From Bacteroides sp. 43_108 (GTDB lineage: Bacteria > Bacteroidota > Bacteroidia > Bacteroidales > Bacteroidaceae): a stretch of DNA of 64,000 nt. The position numbers were made by a program, and so were the translations under genes. The DNA lies in NCBI GenBank assembly GCA_001915545.1, contig MNQS01000120.1:1-64000 (forward strand), given 5' to 3'. The notes below the pieces were generated by a model. It saw only the letters and a program-made list of their open reading frames with translations. It did no database searches and was not told where the DNA came from. Below are positions 28,525 to 35,958 of this stretch, in pieces (position 1 is the stretch's first letter; each line of letters starts with the position of its first letter).

Positions 28525-28823
28525 AACATCGTCCCAACAGGCGATGCCTTACTTTTTTATGAACAAACGCAGGAATATAATAAACGGCCCTGAAATTACA
28601 TTTTGCGGAATACAGCATTCACACAACATCCTGAAACGGGGGAGGAGGAAATTTTACGGTTTCTGACAGTTTTAACACTTTTTTACTGTATGCAAACATA
28701 GAAACAACTATAAGACATATATTTGCCTAGAAAACGACACAGCACTTGAAACAACATAAAAGAACCACAGCTATCAGACATGAGCGTACAAATTCAACCT
28801 TGAACTCTACATGAATCTCACAA
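28525..28823. other. Intergenic region before the AraC-type regulator
   Basis: About 300 bp without a gene. A weak hairpin (CATCG / CGATG at about 28527-28545, then a T-rich stretch) follows the glycosyltransferase stop and may be its terminator. A candidate promoter box is annotated separately. Otherwise nothing is seen. Confidence 0.35.
28718..28725 (+). promoter_or_regulatory. Candidate -7 box (TATATTTG)
   Basis: TATATTTG lies 99 bp upstream of the regulator start at 28824; no clear -33 TTTG. Confidence 0.4.
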
Positions 28824-29906
28824 ATGGACGAAACATTATCAATTAACATAATGTACTACGCGGCAGGAGCCAACATGACATTCCTCACCATGATGAGCGC
28901 ATATTTCCTGCGTACAGCAGGAAAAAACAAAAGACTTAGAGTGGTAACAGGCTATGTTCTTCTGCTATGGGCAATCCAATCATACAAGGATGCATTCATG
29001 CTTCTGGGTGGTTACTACGAATGCGACTATCTCAGAAAACTGTTCATCATGTTCGACACTCCATCAATAGCAACATGCGCCTTCATACTTTTTGAACTTC
29101 TAAAACCGAAATCACTTACATGGAAAACAGTCGTCATACACACAACACCATTCCTGCTTCTGGCTACAGCATATATTTTCACAAAAGAAGAAAGGTTATA
29201 CACAATCAGCACATGGTATTCTGCCATATACGGACTATGCGTCATGATATATTCTCTGGTGTGCATACCTATTTACCACAAACACATGAAGGAAACATAT
29301 TCCTACAGTGAAAATATAGACCTGAAATGGCTATACGTCATAATATTGTCGTTCGTACTTTTTCTCGGACTATGGAGCTTATCATGCTTCTACCTTGAAG
29401 CAGTTACAGACACCCTATACTACTTCCTATCATGTTTTATCTGGTTGTTAATATGCAGATTCATAAATAGACAAGAAAATGTAGAAATGGAAATCATGAC
29501 ATCCTCTCCTTCAGATTTTGATGACAACAACGCAAATACCTACGAAACAGAAACACAGGAGTCAAAATATGCGTTTGCGGAACAGTTCAACAAAACATTC
29601 GAGGAAAAGAAACTATATCTGAACCCTCGCTTGACAATAATTGATCTGGCACATGAAATAGGAACAAACAGAACATATATATCAGACTATCTTAACAATG
29701 AGTTGGGCATTACCTTCTTTGACTACGTGAACCAAAGACGTTTGCTTTACGCAGAAGAACTATTGCGCACTACCGATGATTCATTGGATTCCATATCGAT
29801 GGAATCAGGTTTCAATTCACAAAGCACTTTCAGGCGGGCATTTCAAAAGAAATACGGATGCACACCAGGAGTATATCGTTCGAAGATAAACAATACAAAT
29901 AAGTAG
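28824..29906 (+). CDS. Membrane-anchored AraC-family transcriptional regulator
   Basis: 360 aa. Residues 1 to about 220 hold six or seven hydrophobic segments ('YYAAGANMTFLTMMSAYFL', 'VVIHTTPFLLLATAYIF', 'WLYVIILSFVLFLGLWSLSCFYL', 'YYFLSCFIWLLICRFI'). A polar linker is followed by an AraC/XylS DNA-binding domain (about 250-355): 'LTIIDLAHEIGTNRTYISDYLN' is the first helix-turn-helix and 'SLDSISMESGFNSQSTFRRAFQKKYGCTPGVYR' the second with the family signature. The arrangement suggests a sensor embedded in the inner membrane that binds DNA directly. The target is unknown; flanking genes are surface-glycan enzymes and the repeat array. Confidence 0.9.
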   Translation: MDETLSINIMYYAAGANMTFLTMMSAYFLRTAGKNKRLRVVTGYVLLLWAIQSYKDAFMLLGGYYECDYLRKLFIMFDTPSIATCAFILFELLKPKSLTWKTVVIHTTPFLLLATAYIFTKEERLYTISTWYSAIYGLCVMIYSLVCIPIYHKHMKETYSYSENIDLKWLYVIILSFVLFLGLWSLSCFYLEAVTDTLYYFLSCFIWLLICRFINRQENVEMEIMTSSPSDFDDNNANTYETETQESKYAFAEQFNKTFEEKKLYLNPRLTIIDLAHEIGTNRTYISDYLNNELGITFFDYVNQRRLLYAEELLRTTDDSLDSISMESGFNSQSTFRRAFQKKYGCTPGVYRSKINNTNK

Positions 29907-29961
29907 TTTCCGTTCAAAGTTATTTTATGAACTTCTAGTCAAAGCTATTATTGTTAAGACG

Positions 29962-29997
29962 AACCGGAGCCATCCGTGAGGACAGCTCCGGTTTTTT
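29962..29997 (+). terminator. Terminator of the AraC-type regulator gene
   Basis: Stem AACCGGAGC / GCTCCGGTT (29962-29970 and 29985-29993) followed by TTTT, 56 bp after the stop at 29906. Confidence 0.85.
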
Positions 29998-30057
29998 ATT
30001 TATGAATAATCGCTTTATCAGAATTGCACTAATAAACCGTTTGAGAGGATATTGTAT

Positions 30058-31343
30058 AGATCCCTGGTCCAAGCCAGGGATGACGGTCCATTAAAGGACC
30101 GTGTATGAAAGCTGCAGACCTCGTTATTTGCATAGCATCAACTATGCTGACAGCAATGTAGGCGATACCGCAATGTATCAATGTTCGTCATCCCTGGCCA
30201 GGACCAGGGACCTCATGCCAACGATAAGCACTAAACTCGACTCAAAGGATTGAGAGGCCGTGGATGAAAGTTGCAGACCTCGATATTTGCATAGTATCAA
30301 CAACGCAGACAGCAATGCTGGCAAGGCCACAACATCTCAATGTCACGTCATCCCTGGCTAGGACCAGGGATCTTATGCTTGCGACATGCACCAAACTTGG
30401 TTCAAAGGCTTGCGAGTAGAACAATGCTCAGGAAAACTAAAAGATATTGTACTTTTTAGATCCCTGGTCCAAGCCAGGGATGACGGCCTTAGAAAAAGGC
30501 CGTGTGTGAAAATTGCAGAACTCGCTATTTGCACAGCATCAACAATGCTGACTGCTATGTAGGCGATACCGCAATGTATCAATGTTCGTCATCCCTGGCC
30601 AGGACCAGGGACCTCATGCCAACGATAAGCACTAAACTCGACTCAAAGGATTGAGGCAGACCTCGATATTTGTATAGTATCAACAACGCAGACAGCAATG
30701 CTGGCAAGGCCACAACATCTCAATGTCACGTCATCCCTGGCTAGGACCAGGGATCTTATGCTTGCAACATGCACCAAACTTGGCTCAAAGGCTTGCGAGT
30801 AGAACAATGCTCAGGAAAACTAAAAGACATTGTACTTTTCAGATCCCTGGTCTAAGCCATGGATGACGGTCCATTAAAGGACCGTGAATGAAAACTGCAA
30901 AACTTGTTATTTGCATAGCATCAACAATGCTGCCTGCTATGTAGGCGATACCGCAATGTATCAATGTTCGTCATCCCTGGCCAGGACCAGGGACCTCATG
31001 CCAACGATAAGCACTAAACTCGGCTCAAAGGATTGAGAGCAGAACTGTGCTTATGAAAGCAATACTGCTTTTAGATCCCTGGTCCGGACCAGGGCTGACG
31101 GCTTTGAAGAAATGCCGTGTATGAAAGTTGCAGAACTCGTTATTTGCACAGCATCAACAATGCTGACTGCTATGTAGGCGATACCGCAATGTATCAATGT
31201 TCGTCATCCCTGGCCAGGACCAGGGACCTTATGCCAACGATAAGCACTAAACTTGGATCAAAGGCATGCGAGTAGAACTGTGCTCTGAAAAGCACACAAG
31301 ACATTTCACTTTTTAGTTCTCTGGTCCTGGCCAGCTATGACGG
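30058..31343. repeat. Left block of palindrome-bounded repeat modules
   Basis: Each module is bounded by a left palindrome A (ATCCCTGG, TCCAAG, CCAGGGAT, then GACG) and a right palindrome B, which is A inverted with only a few differences. A starts: 30058, 30458, 30841, 31073 and a decayed copy at 31315. B starts: 30186, 30346, 30587, 30729, 30969 and 31202. A-to-B distance is 128-129 bp whenever both are present. Just inside A lies a GC hairpin (ACGGCCTT / AAGGCCGT), then conserved sequence including AGCAT-CAACA-ATGCT. Modules ending at 30372 and 30755 lack A: their joins fall near 30255 and 30653. The first 400 bp and the next 383 bp are two copies of the same two-module unit. No protein-coding potential is credible inside. 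Confidence 0.92.
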
Positions 31344-31395
31344 CCTTGGTAAAGGCCGTGCATGATATGAAACTTACAGATAGAAAAGGAAGCAG

Positions 31396-31755
31396 TTAAT
31401 CAATATATTGATGCCTCTGCTTTTTATATTCATCTGTAACAGCTTTTACAAGCTCCTCTGTCAATCCTATGCTCTCGCTAAGGTCGTTCCATTCAGGATT
31501 ATCTTTCTCAATAAGAACAATTTTCCAATCACGCTTCCATTTTTTCAATTGTTTTTCACGATTTATGGCATTAACAAAATCTGTATAGGTTTCAAAATAA
31601 ACAAGTTTCTTTACTTTATAAAGATTCGTGAAACCGGAATTTATACCTGCCTTATGTTCAGCCACTCTGCGCAGAAGATCATTGGTAACACCAATATACA
31701 AGACACCATTGCGTTTGCTTGCCATTATGTAAACAAACCCTCTTAGTATATTCAT
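31396..31755 (-). CDS. GIY-YIG nuclease family protein inside the repeat array
   Basis: 119 aa, a single small GIY-YIG domain (UvrC N-terminal/Slx1-like fold). Motifs: V8-Y9-I10 in place of GIY, Y20-I21-G22, then LLRRVAEHK (candidate catalytic Arg 29/30, His 34), E67 in NREKQLKKWKRDWK (metal ligand) and N86 in NPEWNDL. All expected catalytic positions are present. Such proteins nick DNA using one divalent metal ion. There is no added DNA-binding domain. The gene lies between a decayed palindrome (31315-31343) and an intact one (31787-31815), with module copies on both sides, so its DNA target may be the palindromes; this is inference from location. The C-terminal tail (EYKKQRHQYID) is basic and polar. 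Confidence 0.9.
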   Translation of the reverse strand: MNILRGFVYIMASKRNGVLYIGVTNDLLRRVAEHKAGINSGFTNLYKVKKLVYFETYTDFVNAINREKQLKKWKRDWKIVLIEKDNPEWNDLSESIGLTEELVKAVTDEYKKQRHQYID

Positions 31756-31786
31756 CTCCCAAATGTTTTATGTTATTACTTTTGTT

Positions 31787-32407
31787 AGATCCCTGGTCTA
31801 AGCCAGGGATGACGGCCTTAGAAAAGGCCGTGTGTGAAAGTTGCAGAACTCGTTATTTACATAGCATCAACAATACTGACTGCAATGCGGGCGACGCCAC
31901 TGTGTCTCAATTTCACGTCATCCCTGGCCAGGACCAGGGACCTTATGCCCGCGATAAGCACTAAACTCGAATCAAAGGCATGCGAGTAGAACTGTGCTCA
32001 TGAAAGCAATACTGCTTTTAGATCCCTGGTCCAAGCCAGGGATGACGGCCTTGAAGAAAGGCCGTGTATGAAAGTTGCAGAACTCGTTATTTGCATAGCA
32101 ACAATTATGCAGACTGCAATGCGGGCGACACCACTATGTCTCAATGTTCGTCATCCCTGGCCAGGACCAGGGACCTTATGCCCGCGATAAGCACTAAACT
32201 CGGCTCAAAGGATTGAGAGCAGAACTGTGCTTATGAAAGCAATACTGCTTTTAGATCCCTGGTCCAAGCCAGGGATGACGGCCTTGGAAAAGGCCGTGAA
32301 TGAAAGTAGCAAAACTCGTTATTTGCATAGCATCAACAATACTGACTGCAATACGGGCGACGCCACTATGTCTCAATGTTCGTCATCCCTGGCCAGGACC
32401 AGGGACC
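31787..32407. repeat. Right block: three tandem repeat modules with 233-bp period
   Basis: Palindrome A starts at 31787, 32020 and 32253; inverted palindrome B starts at 31916, 32149 and 32381. Period is 233 bp with very little divergence, so these are the youngest copies. Each A-to-B module is about 155 bp, and the B-to-next-A spacer (about 77 bp) is itself conserved and ends in a small hairpin AAAGCA / TGCTTT just before A. B equals A reverse-complemented at about 24 of 27 positions, so each module has terminal inverted repeats that are also imperfect palindromes. The block ends 58 bp before the stop of the licD-like gene. Confidence 0.92.
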
Positions 32408-32465
32408 TTATGCCCGCGACAAGAACTAAACATACTATAAGAAACTACCAGCACATACTGCACCT

Positions 32466-33278
32466 TCAATCCTCTATAGTCATATCAGCTACATGAAGAT
32501 GCAGTTCGTCGATATTTGGAAGGCGCATATAATCGCCGAATTTGCGTTTGAGGCACATGTGCGAATCGTGAGGCACAGGCATGTCATAGCCCTCAAACTT
32601 TGCAGTGGTGAGCGGGAATATATCTTCCGGATAACGGGTGTCGGAATATGGAATGCCGAATGAATAATGAAGTATGTGCGACGGCCAAAGGCGCGAGAGC
32701 GCACGCAAGATAGGGAAAGCGAACTTGTCACAGAAACGGTATATGCGCCTTACCTTCTTGAAAGCCTGCTCGTCGCTGTTGCGCGGATTATTCATGACAT
32801 TGTATGTGAAACCATGCAGACGACACGAAACCCAGTGCAGGAATATAGGATTCTTCTCCAACGGGAAGATATCGATATATATGCCTTTATAACGGAATAT
32901 TCTGTCATAATGGTTCACCTCGGACAATGTCGAGCGCTTGTCGCGCAGTTTGGCGTATGTAAAGAAATATCCAGGATCGGTTTCATTAGTCTGCAGAGCA
33001 TAATTGTCCGGAAGCTCTGAAGGGAGCACTTTCAACAGCTTGAGATAATCATCTCTCAGCATCTCTATGTCCAAATCGTCATCCCAAGGAATATATCCTC
33101 CATGTCGTATACATCCCAGCAGAGTACCGCTGCAGAGCCAATACTTGATATTATGCTTACGGCATACGCCGTCAATGAAGACAAGCATCTCGGTCATACG
33201 GTTCTGCTGACGTCGCAGGAGCGAACCTTCAGGATTGAAACGTTCCTTGAGAGCTTTGGCATCAAATGTCTGTTCCAC
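32466..33278 (-). CDS. LicD family phosphotransferase
   Basis: 270 aa. The LicD/nucleotidyltransferase-fold core is at 43-72: 'NIKYWLCSGTLLGCIRHGGY' then 'IPWDDDLDIEM', with the SGT(L)LG and WDDDxD metal-binding motifs. 'YKGIYIDIFPLEK' (about 128-140) is the second conserved block. LicD proteins transfer phosphocholine or similar phosphate-alcohol groups from CDP-activated donors to surface sugars. The CDP-alcohol synthase candidate (TagD-like) is 44 bp upstream in the same direction, which supports that chemistry. The start is GTG at 33278; no ATG fits before the conserved region except at residue 28. Confidence 0.9.
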   Translation of the reverse strand: MEQTFDAKALKERFNPEGSLLRRQQNRMTEMLVFIDGVCRKHNIKYWLCSGTLLGCIRHGGYIPWDDDLDIEMLRDDYLKLLKVLPSELPDNYALQTNETDPGYFFTYAKLRDKRSTLSEVNHYDRIFRYKGIYIDIFPLEKNPIFLHWVSCRLHGFTYNVMNNPRNSDEQAFKKVRRIYRFCDKFAFPILRALSRLWPSHILHYSFGIPYSDTRYPEDIFPLTTAKFEGYDMPVPHDSHMCLKRKFGDYMRLPNIDELHLHVADMTIED

Positions 33279-33322
33279 GTATATTGTGTTTTTATTATTT
33301 CTGAAAAGATTTCAAACGAGAG

Positions 33323-33784
33323 TCAACCGCGCACCTTTATGTCAGGATTAGGACGCTTGTCCACTTTCTCCTTCATTTCGCGGTATTTGTGCAGAATTTC
33401 CTCCTTTATCTTAGTTGTGCTAACGCCGTCGCCGTAAGGGAAATAAAATACTGTCACTCCGAGTTCCTTAAGATAATCGTATTTGCCAGTCCAGTCGTCA
33501 CCGACCACAAAAACGTCTATGTTGAGTTTCTTGACAAGTTCAGTATGGTCGAGCGAACGCTGCGGTATTACTATATCCGGATATTTGAGGGCCTCGATTA
33601 TGGCCATTCGTTCCTCGAAAGGTATTATAGGCGGACGTTTGTAGCTGCACACCAGTTCGTCAGTGCTGACACCGACAATGAGTGTATCGCCGAGTCCGCG
33701 GGCATATTTTATCATCTTCAGATGATTGGAATGAAACATGTCGAATGTTCCAGATGTATACACGACAATTCTATTGTTGTACAT
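33323..33784 (-). CDS. TagD-like cytidylyltransferase (glycerol-3-phosphate or phosphocholine type)
   Basis: 153 aa. Nucleotidyltransferase motifs: 'VYTSGTFDMFHSNHL' with HSNH (18-21) in place of the usual HxGH, 'ERMAIIEALKYPDIVI', 'FVVGDDWTGKYDYL' (94-106) and 'GVSTTKIKEEI' (120-130), the equivalent of the RTEGISTT loop. This is the GCT/TagD family that makes CDP-glycerol or, in some members, CDP-choline from CTP. The 2,3-residue variation in HxGH (second G to N) still keeps both catalytic His. It likely supplies the LicD protein next door. Cytoplasmic. Confidence 0.88.
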   Translation of the reverse strand: MYNNRIVVYTSGTFDMFHSNHLKMIKYARGLGDTLIVGVSTDELVCSYKRPPIIPFEERMAIIEALKYPDIVIPQRSLDHTELVKKLNIDVFVVGDDWTGKYDYLKELGVTVFYFPYGDGVSTTKIKEEILHKYREMKEKVDKRPNPDIKVRG

Positions 33785-33908
33785 GGTAGTAAAAGTTTAT
33801 GCTTCCGTTGCAAATTTACGTCTTTTTATGATTAATGTGCCGACTAAAGCTGATAAATGAGCACAACTCGTATACACAATCAAGCCGGCAATATACAAGA
33901 CCGGCAGA

Positions 33909-34943
33909 TCAACTGCATTTATCACGTCCTAGCGTCTTATTTATACGATTTACTATTGCTTTTCCGATAATGGAGAAATTGCCGTAGCGCAGATTCAGGA
34001 AAAGTTCCTCGAAAGAACGGCATACCTTTATGAACGGGTGCCTCCAGCCCATAATGCGATATACAGCTTCCTTGTAAGCCGTATTCTCTATTACATAGCG
34101 CGGATGGCGAAGCGGAAACTCCAACTCGTAACGCTTCATTGTAAAGATTCGGCGATAACCGCGAGGCATCGTCTTCAGAGAACCTGAAAAATGGGTGGAA
34201 TCGGCCACTACTCCCAAATTATTTATCATATTCTTGGTTGGAAATATCGACAATCCAGAATTAAAAAGTATGGTACTATGGAATATAGTTTCAAAATACT
34301 GCTTTCCGCTCTCCTTATGCCTACGACACATATAAATGAAATCATCCCTATAATTGCGTGTCTTAATCAGGTTGCGCAACTGGCGCATATTGACCTCATC
34401 ATCAAGGAAAGAATAATGTTCGTCCCACTGATCCACAACACGTTTCCAGCTTGCCCATCCCCATATAGAGAATGTCGAAGCAAAGAAGTAATCATACGGT
34501 ATATCGGGAGTTATTTCTTCATTGTTGAATCCGGCAATCATGCTGATACGCGTATCATTCTCGTAGCGGTCGAGCATCTCCTTGCAGAATCTAAAGAATG
34601 TGACAGACGGCACACAATCATCTTCCAGCACTATACATTTATCAGCATTGCTGAAAGCCCATTTATGAGAAAGAAATCCTGAAGGGTCACATCCATAGTT
34701 GCGTTCCTGATACTTTCTCTTGACCTCGCACTGCCAGTCAATCTGTTCGACAATCTTACGGCATGCCTCAATGCCAGGCATGTCGCGCTCGCCTCGCGGT
34801 CCGTCCTGATAAAGAAAGAGTCTCGACGGGCGTGCCTTGCGCACCTGCTCAAACACTTTGCTGAGCTGTTCGGGACGATTGAAGAAAAGTATGAGTACCG
34901 CCACGTCGACTTCGTAAGGCGGAAGATTTGTTTCGTTTGTCAT
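33909..34943 (-). CDS. Glycosyltransferase (GT-A fold, GNT-I/family 2-like)
   Basis: 344 aa. 'VAVLILFFNRPEQLSKVFEQVR' (about 14-35) starts a GT-A fold; 'RLFLYQDGPRGERD', 'RNYGCDPSGFLSHKWAFSNADKCIVLEDDCVPS' (EDD metal motif, about 106-113) and 'YFFASTFSIWGWASWKRVVDQWDEHY' follow the pattern of bacterial proteins annotated as hemolytic/GNT-I-like glycosyltransferases. No membrane segments. It is in the middle of the surface-glycan cluster (GT14-like upstream, TagD-like downstream). Sugar and acceptor are not readable. Confidence 0.85.
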   Translation of the reverse strand: MTNETNLPPYEVDVAVLILFFNRPEQLSKVFEQVRKARPSRLFLYQDGPRGERDMPGIEACRKIVEQIDWQCEVKRKYQERNYGCDPSGFLSHKWAFSNADKCIVLEDDCVPSVTFFRFCKEMLDRYENDTRISMIAGFNNEEITPDIPYDYFFASTFSIWGWASWKRVVDQWDEHYSFLDDEVNMRQLRNLIKTRNYRDDFIYMCRRHKESGKQYFETIFHSTILFNSGLSIFPTKNMINNLGVVADSTHFSGSLKTMPRGYRRIFTMKRYELEFPLRHPRYVIENTAYKEAVYRIMGWRHPFIKVCRSFEELFLNLRYGNFSIIGKAIVNRINKTLGRDKCS

Positions 34944-35028
34944 AGTCTGATAAGATTTTGCTCTATGAAAATTCCTCGTATAGATAGATTGTAAGTATCT
35001 GCTTTATTCAACGCAAAAGAAGCAGATG

Positions 35029-35958
35029 TCACTCAACAGTGGCACATGCATCTCTGTATTTGTCAATCATATCCAGAAGTATAGAACTTGATGCAGAGTC
35101 CACACCGCGTACAAACATCATTCCAGAAGATACAATCTTATGATAATTGCGCTCATCGAGAATCTTGTATCCCGACTGCGAAGCCACCATGAAATGCAAC
35201 GGCATAAGATCTGACATTGACGTGAAATTGCCGATATGCAAAGTACAGCATTTTGCGTGTGGAGTATTGAAGGCAATCGTAGGAACAACCGTCTCAATAG
35301 GCCTCAACTGATTTGAGAAATACGAATGAATCTCCTTGTGTCTCTCGTAATAACCGAAAACAAAATTGAGCAGCTTGCCGCTTATGCACCATGCTGAACC
35401 GCCTCTGTATAGTTTCCATATCGAACGACCCACTTTGAACTGCAGCGACTTGTGCAGTCCTGCAACCGAAAGCAGTTTGCGCGAAGCCTTGTTGATGCGG
35501 TCGCGTGCAGCATCGCCCAGAAACGGAATGTCGATGTCCGGACGCATTTGTCTGTAATCTTTGGTAAATGAGTCACCTACCTCGGGCGAAGCAAGACAGA
35601 TGGCCGTCAGATATTCGCGTCCCCTATTGTCATAGAGGAATTCTGTGATACGGTCGCAGTGCCAAAGAGGATAATCGGCAGAAGAGAGGAAAAACACATA
35701 GTCGAAATTCACGCCGCTGTTCACACAGTCGGCCACGAGAAGCATCTGTGCACGCACTGCCGAAAAATTGTTCGACTTTACATGTTCGCGCACATCTGTG
35801 AAATGAATATTCGGTGCAGACATGTTCTCCATAAACGGAGCTATGTCGGCATCGGCATCGACATGTATATAGAACTCAGCATCCGTATGGAGAGCCGAAA
35901 CCAGACGCCGGAGCTGTGCAGGGTCGTCTGCTGCTGTAATGAGATATGCTAATTTCAT
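35029..35958 (-). CDS. GT14-like beta-1,6-N-acetylglucosaminyltransferase
   Basis: 309 aa. 'MKLAYLITAADDPAQLRRLVSAL' , 'FYIHVDADADIAPF', 'SAVRAQMLLVADCV', 'DYVFFLSSADYPLW' and 'WKLYRGGSAWCISGKLLNFVFGYY' are the blocks of the core-2/I-branching (GT14) family, which adds beta-1,6 branches (GlcNAc in animals; related sugars in bacteria). No signal or membrane segment. Its ATG overlaps the flippase stop as ATGA, so the two are translationally coupled. Confidence 0.88.
   Translation of the reverse strand: MKLAYLITAADDPAQLRRLVSALHTDAEFYIHVDADADIAPFMENMSAPNIHFTDVREHVKSNNFSAVRAQMLLVADCVNSGVNFDYVFFLSSADYPLWHCDRITEFLYDNRGREYLTAICLASPEVGDSFTKDYRQMRPDIDIPFLGDAARDRINKASRKLLSVAGLHKSLQFKVGRSIWKLYRGGSAWCISGKLLNFVFGYYERHKEIHSYFSNQLRPIETVVPTIAFNTPHAKCCTLHIGNFTSMSDLMPLHFMVASQSGYKILDERNYHKIVSSGMMFVRGVDSASSSILLDMIDKYRDACATVE

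Noticed and set aside
30242..30582. Two short minus-strand ORFs inside the repeats
   Set aside because: They run through the palindromes and change with each repeat copy; they are by-products of repeat sequence.
30058..32407. Possible CRISPR array
   Set aside because: The intervals between palindromes are conserved in sequence between units rather than unique, the period is about 233 bp, and no cas gene is near.
31719..32496. Two plus-strand ORFs translating the repeats (containing LLLDPWSKPGMTALEKAV)
   Set aside because: The shared peptide is just the palindrome read in one frame; no start signals or family resemblance.
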